This document shows, one piece after another, positions 11,732-23,114 of a DNA stretch of 64,000 bases. Position 1 is the stretch's first letter, and each line of letters starts with the position of its first letter. The DNA comes from Artocarpus heterophyllus. Taxonomy: Eukaryota > Streptophyta > Magnoliopsida > Rosales > Moraceae. Below the pieces are notes generated by a model, which was not told where the DNA came from, did not search any database, and saw only the letters and a program-made list of their open reading frames with translations. The position numbers and the translations under genes are program-made. Location of the stretch: NCBI GenBank assembly GCA_025403435.1, contig CM046333.1, positions 38,151,521 through 38,215,520 on the forward strand, read 5' to 3'.

Positions 11732-14270
11732 AGGAGTTTGTATTTGAATGCTAATTTTCTTTATATATGGATGATGAGAGTATAAAAGTGTACATTTTTC
11801 AAAGCTTAAATCATTTATTTATGCTTTTATTTCTCATTAAATCCTCTAATTAATAGCATTTTTGTATTAATAAGTATTTTTGTGTCTTAGTGTGTAAATA
11901 TGTTTAAAAATGTGTTTTTAGTGTGTTTTTATGTTTAATAAAATTTTTAGTAATTTTTAGAGTCATTTCGTGTGTGTTAAATAAATGTCTAGTTTGTAAA
12001 TAGTCAAAACCGTAAAAGTAATACGGTTAGTTTATTTTGAGTTTTAGAGTGTTTGATAGTGTGTTTTAATTTTGTAAATATGTCTTATTATATTTTTAGT
12101 AATTTCTAAAAATATTTCCAAGTCATAAAAATTATATTTGTGTCAAACCGTAAGATACTAGAAATTTTAAGAGTTTTTATTTATTTTTGTGTATTTTAAT
12201 GTAAAATAAATATTTTTAATATTTTTGTAAATATTATGTTTGTAAAATAATTAATTTTAGTGTGTTTGTGATTTTTAGATTTAAAATCTGGAGAAAAAAC
12301 ATAGCAAAACGACACCAAAACGGATAAAATTGGACATCATATGCATCAAAATATTAGAATTCATCTAAATGGGACACATGGCACGTTTCTGACCATCGAA
12401 TCACCTGCCAAATCAATCTCAGCCGTCCGAGGAAGAGACGCGTGTCAACGCATCATCCGGTGCTTTAGCGGAATCTCACAGTACTGTCCACATGGCATTT
12501 TCTAATTGGCGCGTGGATCACACGCGTCGACACGCTGCAGACGCGTTAGAGGAGCATCTCAGGCCGTGTTGGATCTCGTGCGATCGACTCCAAATGCATC
12601 CGTCTTTCTAGCCATTCGATTAGCTGAAGAAGACCAATCTGACGGCCTTGAATCTCGGTTTTACTGGTCCCACCTAGGCCCATTCTCGAGCTCATTCGGA
12701 GCCGTTGGATCTGGTGATTAACGGTCACGATCAGTCCATTTTAGTACTGCCAGCTGTCGTGTCACACGGGATTACAAAGGAAAATCTGCACACTTATGAA
12801 CACGGATCAGCGTAGAAGACGAAAAGAACCAATAATTCGAATTTGTCAATGTTTCAACAGTAAAAAAATAAAAATAAAAAAATGGCAAACAGTAATTTTT
12901 CAAGGCTATAAATAGCCTTACATCGCCCCTTAAAAAAATCATCCCTTCTGGCCTTTGGCCCTCTTTTCTTTTCTTTTTCCTTCTGTTGAGTTAAACTCAA
13001 CAGTATCTTCTTAGATAAAATAATGCTTAAATTAGTGTAAAGAGTCTGGTGAGGTATAGAGATGATCTTCTATGCATAGTATTTTGGTATAGATTTTGAC
13101 TCTATATGTGTGTGATAATGCTTATATTTTTGTGGAATAAATTATATCTTTTTGTTTTCAATAATTATTGTTAATGTTGTTATGCTGTCAATTTTTACAT
13201 AAATTCAGTCATGCTTTCTTTATGTAATTTAATTTTGTTGCATAGTTAATATTAATAATAATGAAATGATGCTTAATTTTATGGAATGTCTTTTACTGCA
13301 GTATGACTTATTATATTGTCGATTCTAGATATTTCATAAGACGAAGTACTGCCGGAGTTAATGTAAAAATTTATTCCACTAAAATATATTAATTTTGATT
13401 TGCTATTATCTTTTCTATCCTATAGTTATGCTAATTATAATTGAGTGACAACTGTTATAATTTTCATAATTAGTGTACCAATAATTATTTTGCTAGTTTT
13501 TATAGGAAGACCCTTACTGCATTATGGCTTGTTATATTGTCGATTTAGGTTGACCTATATAATTAGTAAAATATGCTTGCAATTAATGAGATAAGATATA
13601 ATAAATCAAATGCCTTAGATATTTATTAATTAGAGTTAAAATTCCATATCAATTCCAAAACATACAAAGGATTCTCAAAGCTTTACCGTTTTAATTTTAT
13701 GCTTTAAATCTTGAATTAAATTTTGAATAAAAACCACAAAAATATTTATCTCATTTTGCACTTTAATTTGAAAAAGTGCTTGTCTTTTTCAACGTTTATT
13801 TTTATCAATTTGCTGAGGTACAAATTTTCATTTCCCTGTGAATATGACAACTTTTCTATACTACAAACATCTGTCGTTTGAAGAGAAATATTTTGGGGCG
13901 TTACCAATGGACATTGTGTGTTTGTATATGTTTTCTGCAGAAATAAAGAATACAGTTTACTTACACTCTGATTTTGGTACGGTTTTGATCTCATTGAGAT
14001 ATATGGTAGGACCAGTTGGAAATAGACATGTTTAGATCACTTTGCATGTAATTTCCATGCTACACATCCATACTTGATCTATGTCATTTGGTTATATCGA
14101 TATGTGTGATCATTGATGGGTCTAGTCACGTTATATTTGTGACAAAGACCGCTTTGGTCCAATGTTGGTATGATCAATGGATGAGATTGTTCAGGAATAC
14201 CCTTATATGTGATAGCAAAAGTTGAGCTCATTAAGGTAAACACATTTTTTGGAAAGAAACATATGTAGCC
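11732..14270 (+). other. Extra non-coding segment of the copia element, promoter-like in part
   Basis: No protein family is recognisable here. The first part (11750-12290) is very T-rich. 12370-12800 is GC-richer, with ACGCGT-type words and phrases like AGCCGTCCGA that are common in retroelement LTRs. A TATA-like site and pyrimidine-rich run follow at 12905-12985. 13296-13340 and 13513-13545 repeat the word TTATATTGTCGATT. The layout resembles the U3/R of another LTR, so a nested solo LTR is possible, but I could not fix its ends. Confidence 0.4.
12904..12912 (+). promoter_or_regulatory. TATA-box-like site in the copia 3' segment
   Basis: CTATAAATAG is followed 30-80 bp downstream by a C/T-rich tract (12945-12985), as at plant core promoters. 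No gene follows directly. Confidence 0.35.
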
Positions 14271-14282
14271 CAAGTGGGAGAT
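14271..14282 (+). other. Copia polypurine tract
   Basis: CAAGTGGGAGAT sits directly before the 3' LTR, in the form typical of copia elements. Confidence 0.8.
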
Positions 14283-14769
14283 TGTTGAAAAATAATTTTT
14301 CACGTGGGCCTACATATGTAATTAAATGTGTTGTATAATGCTATCTTAAAGTAAAGCCTAAATTAAAGTGATATAATTAAGATAAAGTTAAAAGGCTTTA
14401 TTTTTGGGTATTAACATAATGTATGGGTTATTATTAATATTATTATATGTGTATATACCAATTTGTAATTTTTAGATTTTATGATGGACAAACTGGAAAT
14501 ACACTAAAACAACTAAAGTTATTTATTCTAGTTATGGTCCCCAATTCATACGTATCTTTTCATTTAGAAAGTTTACAGACATCCTGCTTCTCTGAAATCC
14601 CATCTTCATTAAAGTATCAAAAGGAATACTTATTGGATTAGAAGATAATAACCCACAACAATCCAAGATCATGAATCAAGGTACGCTTCCGTAAATTTAG
14701 AATTATTCTTCTCAATGATATAACATGAACGATCTTGGTAGAATTTTAGTTTGATTTGGTTCTCCAACA
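14283..14769 (+). repeat. Copia 3' LTR
   Basis: This 487-bp partner of 5777-6263 has the same TG...CA ends. Confidence 0.9.
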
Positions 14770-15211
14770 GTTTCCACCTTCATTTGCCTGTTTATATTAT
14801 TTTTATGTTCAAGTTGTAATAAACAAGGTGGTTTCTCCAACTTCAAGACTTGGTTTTTGGCCGCCAAATCTAGTTTTGTGCTGGCGTTTAGTTTTGCTAG
14901 ATTTATCTTTGGGCAGTAAGATGATGGCCCTTATGCTACTGGGTTTTGCCCTTCAATCGATTTGTAGAATCCATCGATTGTAGGGGCTTTATCAAAAAAA
15001 GCTTTACATGTGCTTGAATTTAATACGCTGAGATACTTTTCTATTATCAGGCCTTTAATATACGTTTCTTCCACTGGGCATCATTAGAATTTATCGATGG
15101 ATCCGGTCTCATTAGTGGTTTTCATCTCATATATTACGAGGTCTTTTATCATTTATATTATCTTTGTAACTTTGTTTTAAGTTAAATGAAATCTCCTCTT
15201 CAAAAAAAAAA
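14770..15211 (+). other. Possible LINE 3' end with A tail
   Basis: This non-coding, T-rich sequence ends TTTAAGTTAAATGAAATCTC followed by a short spacer and an A10 tract (15202-15211). The ending resembles a plant LINE 3' terminus, with the copia insertion separating it from 5343-5776. No RT coding was seen. Confidence 0.3.
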
Positions 15212-16672
15212 GGACTCAATTTTATCTTTGGTTATTAGAAACTAGAATAGAAACTAGAATATAGGCGCGCAAGAATTGAGGGGGGGAAGGAGCGATTTAG
15301 AAGAATACTCCTCAACAAAGTTGAATTCCAATTTTTTAGTAAAAGTTTTGCCAAATTTCAGCACAAAGTAGTACACAACAACAGCTACACGTAAGGTGGT
15401 AGTAAACTTCGAAACGAACTGTACATAGGAGCGTGTGGACCACGCTCGGAAAGCTTTGCATGCATTGGTGGGTGACATAATACAAAAATCGCAAAGTACA
15501 GCCGAAATGAATACTGTAAAATCTCTCCCCACCAAAATCTGTCATAATTCCTCCTCATGATCTCAACCGTCCAAATCTACACGTGTCATTCTGATCTCTC
15601 GAAGTGAAACACTCCGTGCCGTCAACCTCCAGGTCCCTATTCTAAGACTTTTTTGCCTTCAAACCCTCTTAGAGAAACTCGACGTGAATAAATTACTTTC
15701 ATATATCTTTCCGTTTGAGAAAAAAAAAAAGGAAAAAGGGGGAAAAAAAAAAAAGTCATTTGTAAAGGGAAGACAAATGGGGAGAGAGAAAATATACGAT
15801 TTGCACACCCTGCAAGTGCTGCTTTATTTTTTCAAAATACCGTACAACTGTTTTGAGTTTACAACATTCAAACCAAAAACACAAACCCACGCAAACGCAT
15901 GTTTTTGGATTCATATTGATACGTTTGGTACGTGGGTTTAAACGCGGTATGTTTTTAAACTTTATAATTTAAATATATTATTTTAAATATATATGGTTTA
16001 AACTGTAGTTTTAAAATAATGTTTGAAATATGAAAGTTTGAACATAAAATAAAACATCATATTAAAAAAACTAGTGTTTCAAAATATCAATTGAAACTTG
16101 GTTGAGGAAGGAAAATAAAAATAAAAATGTTTTTATTGTAGAAAATGGTTTAATATGGTAAAAGGGATCAAGTTCTCAAAATTGACAATTAATCTGTTTT
16201 AAACCATCTTTGTCGTTCTAAATTATTGTTCTATTTTGTTTACCAAAAGTCCATTCAAACTGGAAGATTAGTGGGGAACTATGCACAAACTTGAACCATT
16301 GTTTTAATTAATTTTCGAGTGGAATTATGATACACACGTATTTTCAAACGTTGAATGATGATAAAAATAAATGGATTGTTAAAATTTTTGTTGTTGAATC
16401 TCTCTTAATAAAAGCAACTCAAATTTTAAACGTCTATCATTCAACTTTGTAACACCTTAATTTATTTGAACAACAAGAAAAAGGTTGACTGCCTCGTAGT
16501 TCTCGTGTGAATTTTCATTAATACATTTTTTATGTATTCCAAATCGGACCTTTGTGTCATGAAAAAGAATCTACCATTGTCTTCTCTTCTTGGTAAGAAA
16601 TTTAGCGTATAATGTAGTGAGCTTTTACGTGGCTAGATATATGAAACTTTAATCATATCATGCCAAAAAGAA

Positions 16673-16673
16673 G

Positions 16674-16717
<44 letters not shown>
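16673..16717. repeat. (TA)n(GA)n microsatellite
   Basis: About ten TA units pass directly into about twelve GA units. Confidence 0.95.
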
Positions 16718-16718
<1 letters not shown>

Positions 16719-17938
16719 ACATATATAATAATTCATATTAATTAATGTGGCGAGAAAGAAGAGCAAAACTATTGCATATCGCATCATGTATTTCTAGGAC
16801 CCAAAAACATTGAATGGTGAACAAATTATTGCAAATTAAATTATTAATCACACGAGTAACTTATGTTGTTGTGCTCTAGGTAAACAAATACAAGTCGACC
16901 TTGTCCTTCTTTGTTTATTACTTAATTGCTTTCAAGTGCACGTTTCTTTTTGCAATATTCTTGCAAGTTGGTGAGTGGGGATTATGTTTTCAGGGGAAGA
17001 AAAAAAAAAAGAGAAATATAATATAATCTAACATCTTATTTTGATGAGTATTATTATTTATCTCGACTCAAGTTGAGTCAGATTAGTTACGGCATGAGTC
17101 AAGGATTAAAAAAAATATATTTTCCTATTTTAATAATGAAATATTATATGTATGAGAAAAAATGAAATATTAAATTTATTTAAAAGATAATATCGACCGC
17201 CACTTTTCATATTAGGACTAAATTTATATGCCCTCTCTTTCGTGCCTTTTTGGTAAGTGCATCTTGGGATAATTCACACCTAATACAATAAAAAAGAACA
17301 CAAAAAACGTCCATCTTTTCTTAAGGAAAAAAAAAAAAGCGTCCATCTTTAAACAAATAAAATAAAATAAAATAAAATAACGCAGCCCCCTTTAATTTTT
17401 CTTGTAAATTAAAAAGCAAATTATAATCTATCATTTTTCTTTAAATTTTTAAAATATAGGATTTTTGGAAAATAGTAAGTTTAAGTGTATCTAAGGAGAT
17501 TGCAACAGTCTATAAAATTAAGAAAAGAAGAAACTTCATTCGCTTTTCTCCCAACTTTGAGTGTTGGAACATCATAAGGGTGGACCATCATACAAATATG
17601 AATATGATAAAGAGATAAGCTTTGACAAAATGGAAATGCCGTATTAGGGTTTGGGTGTTAAAGTTAGGGGGTTGTTGTGGGTTGATTTTCGGAGGGGCCT
17701 AGAATTTTGACCCCCTTAATTTGGTGGGACCCATTTCATTGAAACCAATGGCCAGTCGTCGCATCTGACTTCTACCCAATCACACGTGTGTGGGCCCTTC
17801 TAACTCTCCCACCTCTAATTTTTTACCTTAACGAAAGCTTTTTTTTTGGATCAAATCTAAACCTTTCTTTTTAGCTTTCGTAACAAAATAGAAAAGTGTC
17901 GTTAGAGAGGTTCGTTAAGGAGCTTACGTGGTAGGGAT

Positions 17939-17940
<2 letters not shown>

Positions 17941-17970
<30 letters not shown>
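17941..17970. repeat. Poly-T tract (30 bp)
   Basis: This is an uninterrupted run of 30 T, possibly the A tail of an old minus-strand retroposon, though no body was identified next to it. Confidence 0.95.
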
Positions 17971-17974
<4 letters not shown>

Positions 17975-19175
17975 CCCTAAATGAATTCTTTGTTGGTAAT
18001 GTGCATTTTTGAACCACCAATGAAATGCTTACTAGGTTTACCTTTAGTAATTTGGTAAATGAAAAATTTTAGATTTGAGTTATGCAATCGAGGCATTTGA
18101 AAATATTTTTAGACTCGATGTTTATTAGTCTTTGACGGCGTGAGCGTGTTTTGTCTTTCAACATAAATAATTACGACTCAACGTAAACATTCGTCAATGT
18201 ATAAAGCCCTTTAATAACATTTAGAAGTTTACCACTATTATAATACTAGGTCATGAGCTATAGAATTCTTATCAAGTATTAAGAATAAGGAGTTAAATTA
18301 TGTACGTATGTAATATGTTAACACATAATGTAAAACTTATGGTTTTATTTGAAAAAGAATTCAAATTCCTTTTTTTTAAAGGAAATATTTTTCATAACAT
18401 TAAAAAATAATACAAATAATAATCTACAAACACATCCTCCTATTGAAGGATGTCACAAAAACGAACCAATTCCACCTGTAAACTCGTATAAAAGTATGAA
18501 ACGATTACATAAATATTCTTGAATAAAATAAAAAGCAATATCATCTCCTGTTGTCTTACCCGATCTTGCAAGTGAATAAAATCAGTATTTATTTAAAAAA
18601 AATGGTTAACTCTGGGCATGAGATTATAGGATTAATTGGGGACGTTGTTGACTTGTGAATTGGGAAGCAATCCGTCAACCTCTTAAGCCCCTCTCTAATT
18701 GGCGACATCTTCTCAGCGTAATGGTAATGAGCATTAAAGTCATGCTCTCAACAAAATGGTATTAATGCCATTATGACCAAAAATCAGGCCACACAATTTT
18801 ATCCTCCACACACCAACGAAAAAATAAAATAAAATAAAAGCTAGAAAATCCCTCTATTTATTCATTTATTTCTTTTTTTTTTCTCTTTTGTATCATCAAG
18901 AATGTCAAAAGGTAATTTAGTCAAATTTTATACAACAATTTTTGGGAGGTAATTTGACTGGGAATATCTCATTTACTGGATTTCCAACCAGGGGGCGGAA
19001 AAAAACCCAAAATTCCAATAATTGGTTTTATTTGACCTGCATTTAACAGACTATAATGAGTAGAGGTCTATTAGTGTTTGTTCAAAAATTGGATACATTT
19101 TATTTACGTTTGGATAATAGGAAGATAAAGAAGATGTGCAATTCTCCTTTTCAATACTATAGCAAATAATAGAAA

Positions 19176-19522
19176 TTAGGGTTAATTTATAAATGGTCCT
19201 TGAGATTTACTATTAGTCTAGGTTTTAGTCCTAGCATTGCAAAAGTCCTAGTTTAGTCCTTAATTCTTTTATTTTGTTTCAAATTCTGTCCATAATAACT
19301 TTTAGTTCTAACATAAGGAGCAAACGTGAAACAAAATAATATACTAGAGAATAAAATGAGACATTTAAAAGTTTTTCATTAAGTATTTAATATCTAACTA
19401 ACAGAGAGACCAAAACTGAAATAAAGTAATAGATTAGAAATCAAAGTAAGACTTTTGAAATATTAGAGACTAAAATAGGACCGAGAGTAAAACTCAAAGA
19501 TTATCTATGAAATTAACCCTAA
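19176..19522. mobile_element. MITE-like element with TTAGGGTTAATTT termini
   Basis: The ends are perfect 13-bp inverted repeats (TTAGGGTTAATTT at 19176-19188 and its complement at 19510-19522). Weaker inverted similarity continues inward (TTGAGATTTACT against TTGAGTTTTACT). Length is 347 bp with no ORF. The superfamily is not certain. Confidence 0.65.
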
Positions 19523-20931
19523 AAATTAAAGACAACAATGCTTTATGTTAAAGGGAGTGGGATTTTTTTTTTTTTCTTTTCCGAGAAAAGGGAGTGGCAA
19601 CTTTGACATTAAAAAAATAGGGAAAAAAGAAAAACAATGAAGTATGAAAGTTCTTCAAGGAAGCCTCCAAATAACTTTTGTTATGTCTCTCTCTTTGATG
19701 ATATCCATCAAAATTTGGAGATTGCGTCTTGGCCATTGCAAGGTGGTACCTCAATTTTTTATGCTTCACAAGAATTCAGTTCCACAAGGCACAGACAAGT
19801 AGTGGTTACAAATCGCAAGGAATGGTCTATGATGGAAGATGACTTGTAAAATTGATGACATTTTGAACACATATATTCCCACTTAAAACCCCTAGTGTAG
19901 TTGAACACTTGATAATAATCATACAATGTATTGAAAAAAAAAATGGTCCAGGATTTTGATTCCCCTTGGCCCACCTACCTTTTTTTAAGCCCTCATTGAA
20001 ATGACCCTTTTGACACAACAAACCAAAAAAGTGCAAAGAGATAGAAATGAAACACATATAGAAGTGTAAAGTACACCAAAGGAAGAAAGGTAGAGAGCCA
20101 AGATGCCATGGGAATAATTATTGTTGCTCAAGATGAATAGCTACAATTCCAATTCCTTAGGTGTCAATTCTTTATTGTACATCATAAGAAAGAAGATTCT
20201 TTGGAGGAGAGAAGAGAAGGGGCATGTGGGAGGTTGGCTAAATTCTTGCAAAATTCATGTGCAAGCATGGTTATCTCCTTTATTTGTGAGGTGTTTTTTT
20301 GATAGACAATATTGCACATCAATAGCTAGCACCTAAGTTGAAGGGAGGGAGGGGGAGAGAGAGAGAGACCCAAAATTGCAACAATTTTCAACCAACAATT
20401 TTTAGGTGAGGTGTGCCTGCAGATAGTGAAAGAGCACAGTTTGTGTCAACTTTGTTGTTAATGAGGGAAGGGACATAGACAATCCACTTTTTTTTCCCTT
20501 TTTTTTAAATCTGTTATTATTATTGTTATTATTGTTACTATTATTATTATTATTATTATCATTTTTCTAAAAAGTGGGCAATCCACTTTGTAAGTGAGTT
20601 GATCATTTTTTATTTTTTATTTTTTTTGTGTCTGCTCCATTCGCTTCTTCGGAAGCCATCAAGTCTTAAGGGATCCAATTGAGTGCACCTCTTCAACAAG
20701 CTCTCCTAACCTCTCTCTTTTGCCTTTCTTCTTTTGAGTTTTGACAATACAAAGCAAAAATAAGTAGGCTTGTAAAAATTTGTAACCATAATTTTCATGC
20801 TTTCACTTTCATCATTAATAATTGTGGCAACGAAAATAGCTTCAATAAACAACCATTGACCCTTCATGGGGCCAACAATGAAATTTGCAAACCAAATAAA
20901 TGCTAAGCCATTTCTAGGGCTTTTGACTTTG
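19523..20931. other. Intergenic, no gene seen
   Basis: Several ORFs of about 70 codons overlap on both strands here, but none resembles a known family. An ATT-rich microsatellite lies at about 20514-20560 and a GA run at about 20354-20368. Confidence 0.5.
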
Positions 20932-23114
20932 TGTCACGCCCCGGAGTACGGGAGGTGACGTGGCGGAATATTTAGGTTAATTAAAAGAGAGTTTAATTGA
21001 AATTAAGGGTTTAAAAATCCAATTAAGCAAGAAATAAAGAGATTTTTCCACCACATTTGATAAAGAATTTAAAATCATTAAACAAATAACAATAATTGAA
21101 TAAAAACCGCGAATATGGGTTCCACAACCCACAACTTGTGCACACACATGGATCTGACAATATCACAAATACAATTACAGTCCAAGTACAAATAAAGTTA
21201 AGTCTTACATGCCTTGATTAATAAATACAGAATGTAAATAAATTCTCCTATTGCTCCAGAGTTCGGTCCGAAGAATCTTCTCCAAACCTAAATGGGAAAC
21301 CACCTAGAAGGGGGGGGGGGGGAAATTTAAAACAGATAAAACGTGAGCGAAAGGCTCAGTAGGACTAAGTTTTATAAAATAATTTAATGCAAAGAAACAT
21401 AACATTGTCAGGAGTTATACAAAAAGAAACTTGGATAAATAAATAAATAAATTGAGTAGAACCGTTCTGACACAGAACAGTCTACTCGTCAAATCAAAAC
21501 ACCAGTTTACATTTACCTAGGCAAACCATGATATCACCACCGTAGTGGCCCAGCTGAGTTTCGGGACCTGCCCCCAAGGTCGATCACGACCCGATCTCTG
21601 ATATGGCATCATGCCCATGTGGTTATTATCATTATCATTCAAAACCCAATTACTGAGTGTTGCCAATTACATTCATTATGAAATTCATTTCATGTCACGG
21701 TATATTAAAATATAACCGATAAAATCATTTTCAAACAACCGTTGAAAACATTTTGATAGAAATCATTTTCAAAGCCAAATCATTTCAAAACCAGGCTACC
21801 AAAGAAATAGGATAGAAGTCCTACCTCAGTACTCATGCCGGTACCCCACACCGTAATCCCGGTCCGCTATACGTTAGCTCCACGGAACCACGAACAATCC
21901 TAGATACCAACTAAATCAATCAATATCTAGTTCGAAACATCCTATGTTACTAAATCATTTCATGATGTCCTAGTGTGCCATTTGTATCATTAAAATCATC
22001 CTATAAGGTTGGGATTTAAATCAGGGTTCAAAACAGTGAAATCGGGTAAAAATCACAAAATTTTCCATGCCTCGGTCGGCCTGCCGGACGCCCTGCTTCG
22101 GCCTGCCGAACTGCACAGTTCGGCCTGCCGGAAACAAGGTTCGGCCTGCCGAACATTTCCCCAGATTCGGCCTGCCGGTCGGAAGAACACCGGCCTGCCG
22201 ATCATCACTCCGGCCTGCCGAACATGAACTTCGGCCTGCCGAACATGAACTTCGGCCTGCCGAACTGGGAAGATCCAGAAATCCCAGCCACGGGTTTCTC
22301 GATCCCCAAAATCCAAATCTGGATTCCAACCTGTTTTTCTCAATTCCCAGGCATGAAAAATAACTATAGTTGTTAGAAAAAATTCTAAAACATGTTTGGA
22401 ATCATTTAAACAACATTTGAACTCGAAATCCTCAAAAATCCGAAAATGAGAAAAAGAGGAGAAAAATGAAAATCTTGAATCCAATCCGTTTTTCTTCAAT
22501 CTAGGCTTAGATTCTAGTTGTTCTAAGCTCATTTAACACAAATCCACAGTTTTCTAAGCTAAAACAAACTTAGATTTCAAAAACACACAAATTCAAAAAT
22601 TTTGTTAAAAGTTTAGAAATTTCGAATCTAACCTCGAATCGAAGCTTCAATCCGCGTTCCCGGTTGCCGAATCACGTCCCCGAGCTTCCTCCTTGCTGTT
22701 CCGAAGCTTGGATTCGAATGTGGTCTCAAAATTTTTAGAGAGAGATTGAGAGAGAGAGGCTGCCGAGAGATATCAAGAGGAAGAGAGAGAGAGATTGGCG
22801 TGGAAGTGAGGAGAGAGAGGGAAGAAAGAGAAATAAATAGAGAAAATCGGTGGGCGGTTTTACTGTGCGAAAACCATGTGCCGCCCACGGTTTTGTAAAA
22901 CGGAGTATTTTTAACATTTTACAAATTGTTGTGTTTTAAAACTCAAAACATCATTTTAAATCAACAAGGAATCTTTTGAACACATCAATTTAACAAAACA
23001 ACCAAAAATTTAAAAATCCAACCAAATAGTCTAATAAATGTTAAAACGTTAATTATGGCACACTAATTCATCATTTACATTACATTAACACTAAATAAAT
23101 TTCGGGACGTTACA
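20932..23114 (-). mobile_element. Solo LTR of the Tekay-like Ty3/gypsy family
   Basis: The 2,183-bp LTR is the reverse complement of the LTR family at 51116-53292 and 58039-60206. On the plus strand it runs from TGTCACGCCCC to GGGACGTTACA. It is flanked by a perfect 5-bp target duplication, CTTTG (20927-20931 and 23115-23119), with no internal region. That is the product of LTR-LTR recombination. It contains the palindromic CGGCCTGCCG cluster at 22074-22267. ORFs at 22009-22532 run through that cluster and are not genes. Confidence 0.93.
22074..22267. repeat. Cluster of CGGCCTGCCG palindromic repeats inside the solo LTR
   Basis: About ten copies of a TTCGGCCTGCCGAAC-type word, each nearly self-complementary, are spaced about 15-25 bp apart. 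The full-length relative carries fewer and more diverged copies at 51983-52132 and 58898-59044. This region is much more GC-rich than the rest of the LTR. Confidence 0.9.

Larger units (their letters stand above)
5777..14769 (+). mobile_element. Ty1/copia LTR retrotransposon, degenerate, 8,993 bp
   Basis: Two 487-bp LTRs (5777-6263 and 14283-14769) begin TGTTGAAAAAT and end TCCAACA. They flank recognisable gag, protease, integrase and RT/RNase H coding in the copia order (integrase before RT). Flanks are GTTTT on the left and GTTTC on the right, a target duplication with one mismatch. The coding region has many stops and frame breaks, so the element cannot be autonomous now. About 2.5 kb of non-coding DNA lies between the end of pol and the polypurine tract, which is unusually long for a copia element. 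Confidence 0.92.
15212..19175. other. Intergenic, no gene seen
   Basis: This AT-rich sequence has only short unsupported ORFs. It holds simple repeats, including TA/GA at 16673-16717, AAAAT repeats near 17350-17380 and a T30 run at 17941-17970. No tRNA, known miRNA or protein family was recognised. Confidence 0.6.

Noticed and set aside
20121..20336. 71-codon ORF in an intergenic region, considered as a small gene or miRNA host
   Set aside because: No known family and no recognisable miRNA sequence with a convincing hairpin partner.
22074..22267. CRISPR-like evenly spaced repeats
   Set aside because: Units are short, imperfect palindromes with irregular spacing inside a plant LTR; CRISPR does not apply.
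22009..22532. ORFs with repeated GLP/RPAE-type peptides
   Set aside because: They are translations of the palindromic repeat cluster in a solo LTR.
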